A stretch of DNA of 64,000 bases from Gnomoniopsis sp. IMI 355080 (taxonomy: Eukaryota > Ascomycota > Sordariomycetes > Diaporthales > Gnomoniaceae). Below, in pieces: positions 22,393-33,640 of the stretch. The position numbers and the translations under genes are program-made. The stretch spans positions 1 to 64,000 of the forward strand of contig JAPEVC010000177.1 in NCBI GenBank assembly GCA_027946555.1, in the 5' to 3' direction. The notes below the pieces were generated by a model, which searched no databases, was not told where the DNA came from, and worked only from the letters and a program-made list of their open reading frames with translations. Each line of letters starts with the position of its first letter. Positions within the stretch are counted from its first letter, which is position 1.

Positions 22393-23578
22393 CTACTCTT
22401 CCAGTGTCTTGACAACGTCCCACTCGCCCCGCAGGTTCTCCTTCCACAGCGTAACTTTGTTGTCGCCGCCGCTAACGGCGAGAACGTTGCCGCTCAGGGA
22501 CCAGCTCACTCGCCAGACAGGGGCATCGAAGTTGAGCACCTTGGAATTCCATTGACCGGGGCTAGATGGGTCTGAGGTCCAAATGCGCACCGTCTTGTCC
22601 TGCGAGGCACTCGCAATGTAGCTCTTTTGCAGCACCGTGGGGCTCCACGCGACGTCGCGGACCCAGTCCGTGTGACCCGTCAATGGCTCCCTCTCCAGCT
22701 TGTACCCATTGGTTGCCGGGTCGTACACCCAAATTTTGACGAGGTTGTCGCAGCCGCCGGTGACGAAGCGCCGGTTGCCGGTTGCGCCGGGGCCGGGAGC
22801 GCTCGAGACGATGGAGCCCGGGGTGGTGGCGGGGGCCCAGGAGACGGAGTTGACGCCCAGACCGTGGGCGGGGAAGCTGGTGTTGTCAAAGTTGTTGTCC
22901 TTGAACTCAACGACGGACACGTTGCCGTCGGACGAGGCGCACGCGAGCAGGCAGCCGGACTCGTGGGGGGACCAGGAGACGATGTTGACCGAGGCCTTGT
23001 GCAGGGCAAAGTCGAAGATGCGCGTCCACGAGCCTTGCTGCTCGCGCCAGATAAAGACCTTGCCGTCGTAGCCTGAGGAGGCCAGGATGTTGCCGTACTT
23101 GGGGTGGGCCCAGGAGACGCACCAGACGGCGCCTTCGTGTCTGTTTCGCGCGAAGGGGTCTTGTGTCAGTAACCTGCGCTTGTCCCTGCCATCTGTATGT
23201 GTGTTTGTTGCCGCCCGTGGGTAGCTTGGAGACTCACCCCTTGAGAGTCTCGGTCAGACGCTGGGTATCACCCTCAATCTCGAAGATCTTGATCGTGCGG
23301 TCGGAGGAGCAGGTGGCGAGGCGGCGCCCGTAGTAGTCGAGGACAGCATCATGCTAGAAAACCGATCGAAGTGTCAGCCAGCAATGAACAATGTCGCAAT
23401 AGCTGCAGCAGCGTAGAAGAATCGTTCTGATTGAAGCAATTCTAGACCGAGAGTGTAGTAGACGCACTATCATGTCATCGTGGCCAGAGTTCGAGATCAC
23501 TTGGGTCGCCTGTATCGCCGTCAGTCGCAACCACTTTCAGCCTTGCAGGCTCAAGGTGCACAAAGAGTTACGGACCAT
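22393..23578 (-). CDS. SEC13: Sec13, WD40 protein of COPII coat and nuclear pore
   Basis: Sec13 pairs with Sec31 in COPII vesicle coats, with Nup145C in the nuclear pore outer ring, and with SEACAT. The coding exons are 23578-23576 (the ATG alone), 23509-23468, 23353-23238 and 23140-22393, giving 302 residues, the usual Sec13 length. The joined N-terminus reads MATQVISNSGHDDMIHDAVL, the fungal Sec13 signature. It is followed by YYGRRLATCSSDRTIKIFEI, HEGAVWCVSWAHP, and the remaining blades including HTDWVRDVAWSP and SASQDKTVRIWTSD. The final strand is DNKVTLWKENLRGEWDVVK. The intron directly after the ATG has donor GTCCGT and ends CAG at 23510. Identification is certain; the single-codon first exon is inferred from frame and family start. 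Confidence 0.93.
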
Positions 23579-23836
23579 GGTGGCGTGCTCAGGGAATCAA
23601 GGACAGCTTTCTGGGTGGTCTCAAAATGAAATTGGAAGGTCAAGAAGAGTGCGACAACTGGGAAGTAGTATGAAGGCGTCAATGGTACTGTGCAGTTTCG
23701 AGATGCGGCGTGGTGTCCTTAATTATTGAAGGCTGAAAGTAACAGCTAATCGATATCACAGGTACCTACCTCATACAAAGCACACCGTTGAAGCTTAGCG
23801 GGCCCGATGCTGAGGTCAGGTACCGTAAATAGCAGG

Positions 23837-23854
23837 GTACCTAGGTAGGTAGGT
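23837..23854. repeat. GGTACCTAGGTAGGTAGG dispersed palindrome
   Basis: This is nearly identical to the copy at about 16909. Confidence 0.75.
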
Positions 23855-24576
23855 GGCCCCTGTACGTGGTAAGAACAACACGCTTGCCAACCGGCAACAC
23901 CCCCCCCCCCCAATCAATAATGTCATTTGACGTCTCTGCAAGATCCATTTTTAGCGCGAGCCGTGGACCGTACGTTTAGCCTCGGCTTTGCTCACATCAA
24001 CCGCCACAATGCTCTCATGATAATTCTCCATCAAAAACATGTAATTTTCCTGTACACTCCTTGAAGATTATTCGAGCTTGCATACATCAATGCCTATCTT
24101 TGCTTTTCATCCAAAGGACTAGTATATGGATCACAGATCAATAGACTCGGCATGAGCAGGTGCTAAGTTTGCACAATATGGGGGAGGCTCTTCAAGACAT
24201 CTGGTTGCCCTCACCCATCCGTACTCACATCAGCCAGGACCCATAGTCGGATTGTTGATGATACCAGCTTTTGTCTCTTTCGACGCTCCAGTTTGAGGCT
24301 CTTGCATCATTATTTCTTGGAAAATTATGACCGGGGCGGATCACCCAACGAGAGGTCTCCAGAGCAAGTCACCAGCTGTCTTCCTTCAACGAGAATTATA
24401 TTGAATCTCTCTTCAACCCTCCCCCATCTCTGATCGCCAGACTCTGAGCTGTCCAAGATTCACAACAGAACAAACAAATCAGCCAGCTGGTCTTGTTTTC
24501 TCCCCAAGGTGGAGATTCTCTCCAGACTCTATCCTGACAAGGACTGGTGATATCCTCTCTTCCTACACAAGGTAAT

Positions 24577-24590
24577 ACCTACCTAGGTAT
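24577..24590. repeat. ACCTACCTAGGTAT dispersed palindrome
   Basis: This copy sits in the 5' flank of the PEX20-like gene. Confidence 0.7.
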
Positions 24591-24722
24591 TCACCACAGA
24601 CAATCCTCAAATCCTCCACCTCTTTAACAAGATTACTTCTTCTTGAACTCAAGCCCCTTCAATCCCATTCATTTTTCAAGACACTACTCCTGTTCCATCT
24701 TTACCCATCACCAGCCTTCATC

Positions 24723-25922
24723 ATGGCCGACAACAAAGGCAGTTCTTCCAACCCTGCCAAGGGCTTGGTGGCTCATCTTGACCGGAACCGTTCCGGTCAG
24801 CAGGATCGTCTTGTGAACTCATCTTCGACCACTCCTAGTGCTTCTGTAAGCTGTTCCCCCCCCCCCTTTTTCTTCAGCCTGTCTCATATTGAAGTTCTCA
24901 AGCTAACAGACCTAAAGCAGTCCTTCCGGTCTCAGGCCGGTGGTTCAAGTGCAGTGGCTCTCGATGGAGCCTTCAACCAGTTCACTAACCAGCCCGGAGG
25001 CATGCAGCTTGGAGGAGTTCCCATGGGACCTGCCAGCTCCATTACCAACATCCATGGTGCCCCAGCTTTCAGAGAGAGTGCCAACATTGCTTGGGCTGAT
25101 GAATTCCTCCAGTCCCGTAACCAATCTGGACCTGTGGATGCTCAACTGCAAGACGGAAGCCGTTTCCAGTATGCCACCCAGAGCAACATGAACGGCAGTC
25201 AGATGGGTGTCCATGCTGTTACTCAGCCTTGGTCCTATCAGTCTGACCCGTTCGTGACCGAAAATGCTCATATGGAGATGGCTGCCCGTCAGAACCGTGC
25301 TATGGGAATCGCCGGATACACCCCTCCTATGGCACAGTATACCATGTATCCAGCGGAGCGCACCACCGAGGACGTCCGTCTCGCCGACAGCGCCGAGCAG
25401 GCCATGGCGGCTGCCTTTGCCGCCTACGATGAAGATTTCGAGGGCGCGATGGATAAATGGATGGCGGCCGATGGCGCCGGAGACCTGGAGAACCACATCC
25501 AAAACATCCGAAAGATGGAGGAGCTGAAGATTGCAGACTCCATGGTCAGCAATTCTGGCCCTACCAGCAGTGGCCTAACCACCAAGGCTGATGTCCCTGC
25601 CTCCAACAAGTTTGCTTATGACAAAGCCATGATGAAGCATGCGGGAGACATTGTCACCACTCTGACCAACAACGGTAGTGATGAGGTAAAGGCCAAGATG
25701 AACGGTTCATCCTTCCAGGGCCTTATGAGGGCCATTGCCAGTGGCAAGGCTGCTGTGGTGGATGACAACTTTGTTGACACCTCTACTGGTGAGGTCATTC
25801 AGGACTTGGTTGAGCTGAGTGGTGCGAAGTCTGCCCAAGACTCTGACAACACTGACAGCAAGGGCAAGGGCAAGATGATGAACCTGGAGGAGCAGCAGCA
25901 GCAGCAGGAGGGCCCTGCTTGA
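24723..25922 (+). CDS. Pex20-like peroxin (PTS2 import co-receptor), cysteine-free
   Basis: Pex20 binds Pex7 and carries PTS2 cargo into peroxisomes. Exons 24723-24845 and 24921-25922 give 374 residues. The intron contains a cytosine/thymine run and its removal gives PSASSFRSQAGG. The N-terminus SNPAKGLVAHLDRNRSGQQD, followed by RLVN, matches the family block that normally reads CGxSN...H...DRSLQQDR. AWADEFLQ is a WxxxF motif for Pex14/Pex13 docking. The C-terminal part (KHAGDIVTTL, SFQGLMRAIASGK, DNFVDTSTGEV) resembles the Pex7-binding region. The cysteine that precedes GPSN in known Pex20 proteins, used for ubiquitin-dependent recycling, is absent, and the whole predicted protein contains no cysteine. 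It could be a divergent paralogue rather than the main Pex20. Confidence 0.75.
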   Translation: MADNKGSSSNPAKGLVAHLDRNRSGQQDRLVNSSSTTPSASVSCSPPPFFFSLSHIEVLKLTDLKQSFRSQAGGSSAVALDGAFNQFTNQPGGMQLGGVPMGPASSITNIHGAPAFRESANIAWADEFLQSRNQSGPVDAQLQDGSRFQYATQSNMNGSQMGVHAVTQPWSYQSDPFVTENAHMEMAARQNRAMGIAGYTPPMAQYTMYPAERTTEDVRLADSAEQAMAAAFAAYDEDFEGAMDKWMAADGAGDLENHIQNIRKMEELKIADSMVSNSGPTSSGLTTKADVPASNKFAYDKAMMKHAGDIVTTLTNNGSDEVKAKMNGSSFQGLMRAIASGKAAVVDDNFVDTSTGEVIQDLVELSGAKSAQDSDNTDSKGKGKMMNLEEQQQQQEGPA

Positions 25923-27121
25923 AGGTGGCAAGACATCCACCAAGACGTGGTGAGGACGGATGCCTGGAACTTGTCGCCTGCATCAAAGCCATACCCTCCT
26001 TTCTCTCACACCAAGGCTACCTCTGGCAATATGTCTGCTGAACCATCGCAAGAATTGCGAGATTTGGCAGAAGAAGCCATTGGCAATGCCAAATACTTCT
26101 CACCCCTGGGGTCCCCCCAACACCCAATGTCACCCTTCAAAACCAGCTTCTCATCTGCTGGCCCAACGGGCAAGAGAGGGAGCACACCTTGAAAGGATCG
26201 AAGGTTGCAGAGTGACTTGATTTGCATGGAAAACACTGGTCTGGAATTGGAATGGAACCTGGACACCAATGCAAGAAGGCCACATTTTACTGCTTTTGGA
26301 GGACTAGGCACTGTATTTGGGCAGGGGTTTTGGCTGTGAGAAGCCACATTACTTAGTTTGTTTTATTTTTTGATCTTCTTTGGCCTTCAAAGTCTTGATA
26401 TCAGGGCAAACCAAGATCCGCAGGCTACCTGGTAGCAGATCCAGATAGAAGAATAGATTATTCGCACAAATAATCTCATTCTGGTGGGCTGCTAGCTGTG
26501 CTCTTATCTGGACCCAAGCACAAAAGAGAGTATTTACCCTGGTATGCCATGTTCGCACACAGTGGATTTCACAATATGAGGCGGTTGGATAGTACAGAGT
26601 CTGAGGATCATATCTCACATTAGCAAGACTGCTGTGCAGCGGGTAGAGGCAGATGAGGCTCAATCAGATTCGAGGCAAGTGTCTACCAAGGTCATGTGCA
26701 CGGACCATCGTTGGCTCGGGAGAGCTAGCAATAGCAGCGCCCGACAAATCAACCCTGAACTTGAACCCCAAACCAACTCTCAATTCTTTGTTCGTACATA
26801 CACTGACGAAGTTCGGTGTCATTGTACGTGTTGAGGACGATCGCCTCCTGATCCTACCTAAGCAGCCCTTTATACGAAACTTTATACTTATCGCACCCGC
26901 CTAGCACCAAAGCGACTGCTGCCTCGTGACCTCTTCTTCCCAGCCGCCGTTTCAAAGCAACCCTCCGCCGATCGACTGGAGCTGAATACCCCTCCTTCCG
27001 CCTACCGTGGTCGGTCGCGCTGCTCGTTGCCCGAACCTCCTGTCCAGCGCAAAGTCTTGAACAGCCCTTGATCCATACAAACACTGGCTCGCCGTCGCGG
27101 GCCTCCCCCAAGATCGCCAAG
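25923..27121. other. Intergenic between the PEX20-like gene and CAF40
   Basis: No family-like coding frame is seen in 1.2 kb. It holds the 3' UTR of the first gene and the promoter and 5' UTR of the second. Confidence 0.6.
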
Positions 27122-28398
27122 ATGATGCCCAACCATGCCATGTACGGCGGCCAGCATCACTATCCGCAAGAAGCCTCGGCTTGGATGCACCAGCAGTCTC
27201 ATCACCAGCATGCTCAACAAGCTGCTGCTGCTGCCGCCGCCGCCCAACAAGCCCACTTCAACCGCATCACCACCTCCGCCAGCCATGCGAGTGCTCTCAA
27301 TGCCGTCCACCAAGACCCCGCAGCCGACAACCCAAACATGTCCGAGGACAACCGCCGCACCATGGCTTATATTGCCGATCTGTTGAACGAGAACACCCGC
27401 GAGCAGGCGCTATTGGAACTGAGTAAGAAGCGCGAGCAGGTTCCTGAGCTTGCCCTGATCCTGTGGCACTCCTTTGGTACGTTACATCTGCCTCCTCAGA
27501 TACCCGCCTGCGACGACGCTCGTCACTGGGTACGCCAGCTAACAAGATTTCTTGTCACAGGCGTCATGACTTCGCTCGTCCAAGAGATCATCTCCGTCTA
27601 CACGCTGCTCAATCCTTCGCAACTTACCGCAGCTGCTTCCAACAGGGTCTGCAATGCTCTTGCGCTCCTGCAATGCGTAGCATCACACAACGACACGCGC
27701 ACCTTGTTCCTGAACGGTATGTCGCCTAAGACTCTCCTCTCAACTTTGCGCTGCTGCTGACCTGCTCCAGCCCACATTCCGCTGTACCTTTATCCCTTCC
27801 TCAATACTACCTCCAAGTCGCGACCTTTTGAGTACCTTCGGCTCACGAGTCTTGGTGTCATCGGCGCCCTTGTGAAGAACGATTCGTCCGAAGTCATCAA
27901 CTTTCTCCTGACGACTGAAATCATCCCCCTCTGTTTGAGAATCATGGAAACCGGATCTGAGTTATCCAAGACCGTTGCCATCTTTATCGTCCAGAAGATT
28001 CTGCTCGACGATAATGGACTCAACTATATCTGCGCCACTTATGAGCGCTTCTACGCTGTGGGCACCGTACTCAGCAACATGGTTGGTCAGCTAGTGGAAC
28101 AACAAACTGCACGGCTGCTCAAGCACGTAGTCAGGTGCTTCCTTCGGTATGGTCCCCTCGGATTTCTTCCTCATTCGACATTTGAAATATCTCCAGCCCA
28201 AGACTAATTTACCGCAGGCTCAGTGATAATGCCAGAGCACGGGAGGCACTCCGTCAATGCCTGCCCGAGCCACTGCGCGATGCGACCTTCTCCGCCGTGC
28301 TTCGCGACGATGCTGCTACAAAGCGTTGTCTAACCCAACTGCTTGTCAACCTGTCGGATAACGCGATGGCGGACATGGGCAACCCCGGCCTTTCCTAG
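27122..28398 (+). CDS. CAF40: Caf40/Rcd1/CNOT9 subunit of the CCR4-NOT complex
   Basis: This is an armadillo-repeat subunit of the CCR4-NOT deadenylase that recruits RNA-bound repressors. Exons 27122-27476, 27561-27716, 27771-28146 and 28218-28398 give 355 residues. The N-terminal 75 residues are His/Gln/Ala-rich and disordered, with a poly-Ala run. The conserved core starts at MAYIADLLNENTREQALLELSKKREQVPELALILWHSFG and continues through SLVQEIISVYTLLNP, SNRVCNALALLQCVASH, FLNTTSKSRPFEYLRLTSLGVIGALVK and LSDNARAREALRQCLP. Each splice junction falls inside a conserved block and restores it. The ATG at 27122 follows AAG in a good fungal context. Very secure identification. Confidence 0.95.
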
Positions 28399-29255
28399 TA
28401 TGATTCGCCGAGTCTCGACTCTGTCTCGCGGGACACGACACGTCACCCAGCATCCACTTAGTATTTACAAACAGAACCGGACGATCTCCAGGAGGATTGC
28501 GCCCGATGCGTCATGATTAATGGGCCGCAGTCCAATGGACGCAGGCTACGGCATGCATGCCACCGACGGGAGATATCAACGAATTTTCTTGTTCATTATC
28601 ATTTTCGAGTCTAGAGTGGCTATTCCGGAAGCACTCTGGCACGTTTTCACACCAGCGATACCCTTCCCACCATAGCTACGGAGTATTTTCTGAGGGGCCG
28701 CCGGACGCGGTCGGTTCAAGGTACTAAACAAAATCATCGGCAAAATCAGAGATGGAGGCTAGGAATCTGAAAATTGGTCCCTTGTGACGTGAATTTTATT
28801 TTGAAGGCGTTGAGGACACCTATATGTGCTGTGAGGTGCGGGATGGTTGCAGATAGTCTCGTACTTTTTGTACATTGCATAGCGGTCTTCAGGGAGGGTC
28901 AGATCTTATACCCGCGGCGTTTGTATTGTACTCTTGACTCGGCGTTGCAGAAGGCTCATTGATTTGGAGGGAAAAGGTGGGTTTCACGGTTTCTGGAAGG
29001 GGGCAGACGGTGATGGGAAGAAGTGGACATTGTACTTTATATCACAATTATGTATGAAAAAGCAAAGCAAGGTATCTCATGGCACATTTCGCCCCTTTAG
29101 CTGGTTGTCCAACAGCGATGTCCAGATCTCGAGCCAGCTCAGTCTTGAGCAGAGACTGGAAGAGTCAAACACCTAATTTACATCAAAAAGATTACCCATC
29201 CAGCCGGAACGCCGCATGGGTTTCCAACCCCAAACACCTTTTGAAATCAAGAGAA
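28399..29255. other. Convergent 3' flanks of CAF40 and the next gene
   Basis: Nothing recognisable; only short unsupported frames. Confidence 0.55.
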
Positions 29256-31379
29256 TTAAAATAACGGAACGAAGAGCAACGAAATACAGACGAACCCGAG
29301 GATCGATAGAACCTGCGTCGGTATCACACCACTACCAGCAGACGACGTTGTCACGAAGCTAGAAGGAGCTACGCTACCCGAGGCTGAAGGGGACCCTGTG
29401 GCGCTCGCCGTTGTGTGCAGCGTGCTGCTCTCGTGTCGATAGGCGTATCGTGGTACGCTTTTTGGCGTGCTCGTGGGTACAACGGTGGATGATGTTGCCT
29501 CTGCCCTCTTGACGAATGAAGGTGTGGGTGCCACAAGATCAGTCTTCAGCGTCAACGTCCAGCCAGGCTTGGCATCAACGGTGCGGCGGGCATTACGATA
29601 CTTGAGGTTTGCGGTGATCTTCTATTGATTGCTCGTTAGCGGGTATATGGGAAGTAGTCTGGATGGGAGAAAGGTACGAACTGTTTCGAACTCGCTGCCG
29701 ATGTCGATATCAATAGTCACCTGCTCTCCGTGTGTTGGGGCGGCCTTGCCGCCCCCAGTAATCCCAGCTTCCACTGCAGATTTGGTGGGTGTCGCAACTG
29801 TTGCATTGGCCTGACCAATGAGCGCGGTAGCATTGATGAGAGGACGCCCACCGTCTGAAGCACCAGAGTACTGTGGAAAGGGGTATTTGGGTTGCTTGGG
29901 CACGCCTGAGGGGCGGAGCAACCCAGCTCCAGTCGGCCGCGCGGTGACCGACGCCAAACCACCGCTGCCGCTGGTTCCCGAGCCCAAGGATGCGCTGCCA
30001 TCGTTGTCATCCTCGTCATCGTCCTCGCAGGTATCGTCCGAGCCACCGTCCGATGTACCAGCGGGACCCGTGGGGTTCAAAGGCCTGCCGGCACTCGCAG
30101 ACGCGCCAAGGGTCGAGTTCGACGCCACGGGCACCACGACCAACCCGCTCGACGAACCGTTACTGCCTCCCAACGTTGTGCCCGAGCCGCTAGGGCTCGC
30201 GTTCATGGGCTGGGACTCCCCGGCGCTTGACCCCGGGGTGGTGTCCGAGGCTCCGGCTTCCCCTGCGCTGGTATCATCAGACTCGCTGTCGGGACCTGTG
30301 GATGTCAAAGGGCTGCCTGTGGCTCCAGCGGCGGCTGCCCCAAGGCTTGAGCCCGGGCCGCTCGGGTTCACGGCACTGCCCATGCCTGCTGCGCCTGCAC
30401 CCGAGGAAGGCATCAGTCCCAAGCCTGCTGGGCCTGCGCGTACGCCCGTGGCTGTTGCGTCTGTGCCAGATACCGCTGCTGCGCCCATGCCACTTGCTGC
30501 TGCACCTATAGCAGTCGCTGTGCCTGCTGCATTGCCACCAGTATCGGTCTGGTATAAGGTACTAACGATGTCCCAGCTTCCAGCAACGTTAACCGAGTCG
30601 GTCAACTCGGCCTCGTCCTTGATGATCAAAACCTCCGCTGCCACGGGTGTTCCCAAGCCGGCCTTGGTGGTGAAGTCACTAACGTCAAAGTCTTTACGTG
30701 AGAAGGGATTAACGTTCATGTCGGCGGCCCAGGCATTCCAATTAAACTCTTCTGTCTCCTGTGTGTCCCCATCCAACAGGTCAGCGATTTCCGAGAGCAC
30801 ACCCTCGGAAGAAGATGAGGACTGCTTAGCAGCACTCTGGCTGTGTGTGTTTGACTTGTACAATAACACGGCGAGTAGCCGCAAATCAGCTTCATCTGAA
30901 GATGAGGAAAATGGAGATTGGGAGAAAATGCCGGACGGTTCGTTGAATGATACAAGGGGATCGATGGAAGAACTCAGGAGATTGTCGCTGATGTTGAGGT
31001 GGTTGTAGGCGCTCATGGTCATGCCGTCCTGCATAAATAACAGATACGACTCAGCGCCGAGGAAGATGAGCTCTGGGTCACTGCCTACGATGCCTGCGAT
31101 TGGCATCTCTATGCCCAGGGCGATATATGTCTCGTTTGCGTGGGCGTTGGGCCAGCTTAGACTGGGTATTCCGGACATGGCTGCGCACTTAGTTAGCTTG
31201 AGACAAGGTGGTTAATCCCGGGGAGAGGTATCAGACTGACATTTGGCTGAGACTCGATGTGTTGGCTTGATCTGGAAAGGGGGGACCGATCTTCTGTGAT
31301 GTGAAGCAGCGATCCCGCTCTGTATGAATGCCATTGCCGCAGCCGCGGCGAGGCACTGGCGGAGACTTGACGAACACAT
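29256..31379 (-). CDS. Secreted, GPI-anchored low-complexity fungal surface protein
   Basis: I do not recognise a named family. Exons 31379-31241, 31180-29682 and 29621-29256 join in frame to 667 residues. The N-terminus is a signal peptide (MCSSSLRQCLAAAAAMAFIQ, then SGIAA). Residues about 45-210 look folded (SWPNAHANETYIALGIEMPI and SDPELIFLGAESYLLFMQDG are the best-ordered parts). Residues about 230-430 are extremely rich in Gly, Ser, Ala and Thr and include an Asp/Glu run (CEDDDEDDNDGS). A second ordered segment follows: GEQVTIDIDIGSEFETKITA, then NLKYRNARRTVDAKPGWTLT. The C-terminus has a Ser/Thr-rich spacer and a hydrophobic tail ending LLFVPLF, typical of GPI attachment. The last intron uses donor GTTCGT, chosen because it is the one that keeps the frame. 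A cell-wall or plasma-membrane location is inferred. Confidence 0.75.
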
Positions 31380-33640
31380 ATTAAATGGAGAAAGAGGACG
31401 CCAAGTTTATGAAGAGACTTGTTCGGCAAATAGAATTACGAAATAGCAAGAGAAATGTCCTGCATACGAATATATCTGAGAAGTAAAATCAGATCGAGCA
31501 CTACTCGACAAGAAAAGGAAGTGAGCAAGGAACGGAAAGAGGGACATCAGCTTCAAAGGAACATTGAGTCTTTCCGAGGGGACGACTGGGCTGTTAGCAT
31601 TCTATAAAGGCTATGTGAAGTGGCAGTGAAAGTGAGATAGGTCTGTTCCACGAAGACCACAATTTAAGGGCCTCCTCGCGATGGTGAGGCTCTGAGAAAC
31701 GCCATGCAGGGCCCATTGGGCGGTTAAACACCCAAAACACCCCTTTCCCACCAGACGACACGTCAGCATTTGTTTCTCGATTTTCAAACAACTGGTCGCG
31801 ACCAAAAGAGAGTGGGAAGTCTGCGGGTTTTGAGTAATCGGGTCCCAAACGGGACCATGGCCGTGGGCCGGCCCGGAGACTTTGTGGTATGGTATGCCGG
31901 AAGGTCGGGGCCCGTGGTGGACGGTCGGGGCCCGCTGGGCCGGGTCGCGTGTGAAACAGAGCAGTTGTCACATAAGACGTCGGTCTGACATAGACCTCTA
32001 CCAGTATACACACAGCGTCGTGTCACTTATCACGAAGACAAGCTTCAGATCTCGAGTGGGACTGCATGTGCTCGCAAACAAGTCCGAAGCATCGTGTTGC
32101 AGCAGAAGATGGCCATGTTGGCCTGCCTCTCAACGACCGACTGATTGAGGATTCGTTGGAGTCTGATGGGCCGGTGGGCCGTCGGCTGAGAACAGTGGTT
32201 CGCACAGCACGTGAAGAGAGAGCATGGCAGATTGGGACGAGTCGAGTGTATTGATTGATGTCGTATAACCACAACTTACTTTCACAGAATATATACTGGA
32301 CGATAGTACAGACATTGTATAGACGGTCCCAGCCCAAGTGGTGACTAAGCGAGCTGCAAGTTACGGATTATGGCCAAAGGCCAATCGGCGTGGGGAAGCG
32401 ACCTAAGATGATGTGAGGAACTTTGACCTGTGTTCATGCTGTAGTGTATTCGGCGCATCCAATATCTTTTCATGAATCCCACGCTTGCAATTCCAAGTCA
32501 ACTGTCTCCTGACCGCATCTCTAAAGTTGTGATGGGGAACTATCTTCGCTGGAGCATGGGGGCTGATCACACGCCCACTTGTCGACCGCTTGGCTGGTTA
32601 CCAGGTAGGTAGATAGGCGACCAAGTTACGCATGTGGCGCTCTTTCTTCCCTCTCTTTGTGTGCCAGGTCCACTACTCCATCTCCCCACAAGTCCACGTG
32701 TGGGTGCTTCTACTTGGCATGTGGGGGAGTGGAGGACGGCTCAGACCATTGTCTTGAGGACCCTTGAAAATAACTACAAGTCCTGTCATCACAGCTCGGC
32801 GGCAGGGCGGTGTTCTCAAGACCAGCAGACTCGGCAGCTATTCGTCATTTCACTCAAGCCACACTTTCTAGCATCTGGGCAACTGGTCAGCAACTGCGTC
32901 TACTTGGAAATCCACTGCCTCGTGAACCACACCACGCATCCCGGCACACCGGTGGGATCCAAAACGACCTCACTACAAGATGGCACCGTACTGTATGGCA
33001 TCCTATTACTTCAAGCATATGGGGAACTTCCAAGGTCCTAGCTCGTTTTGTCTGGATGCTTGGCGTTGACCGCCCATGTTGATTGCTTTGCATTGCTTTG
33101 ATAGCCCGTGAGCAAGTATAATATAAGGTAGGAAAAGGCTGTTCGTTTCCTCAAAGTGAAGAATAGCCTTCCTCTTCTCAATCGGTGGAAGTTTATGGTA
33201 AATTCCGTGGCATTCCCTTCGTCTTGGCCTCATACCTATCTTACTCACTGTGCCGCGTATGTGAGAGCCCGCCTATTTAGGCACTTTGCCCGCTTGTCGA
33301 GGCGCCTTTGTCCGGCCCAGTTTAGCATCCTTGGCGTCATCTTGGACGCCTCCAGTCCGACTCAGACCACCTAGCATCGACACACCTGCTGTATCCACCC
33401 TTCAACCTTCTTTATCTTCGATAGCCCTGGCGGACAATTGATTAGAGACTCACGGCGACGATCCGTTGCGCAGCTTCTCGACATTCGAGGACCCCTACTG
33501 CTGTCATATCGAGCGCACCGTCCTAGACGACTCCAAAAGTCTAGCTCCTTTTCCCTTGCCCTGGGTCGACCAGTCACATCGTTCCATTACAGCCTCGAGG
33601 CTGTCGAGTGCAACGCACCGCGACACAGCACAAAAGCATA
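31380..33640. other. Divergent promoter region upstream of the K+/H+ antiporter
   Basis: 2.2 kb without a recognisable gene between divergently transcribed genes. It contains one short AGGTAGGT motif at about 32602-32612. Several 60-140-codon frames occur here but look like chance. Confidence 0.55.

Larger units (their letters stand above)
23579..24722. other. Divergent promoter region between SEC13 and the PEX20-like gene
   Basis: This contains both 5' flanks and two copies of the ACCTAGGT motif (about 23837-23854 and 24577-24590), the latter about 130 bp before the PEX20-like ATG. There is a cytosine run at about 23898-23911. No gene is seen. Confidence 0.6.

Noticed and set aside
22627..23076. 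149-codon plus-strand open frame
   Set aside because: Antisense to SEC13 WD40 blades; Ala/Gly/Val-rich chance frame.
29818..31008. 396-codon plus-strand open frame
   Set aside because: It is antisense to the Gly/Ser/Ala-rich part of the GPI-anchored protein. Its Pro/Ala/Leu composition is what the complement of that biased sequence gives.
31380..33640. Several 60-140-codon frames upstream of KHA1
   Set aside because: They overlap each other on both strands, lack family features, and do not join by consensus introns.
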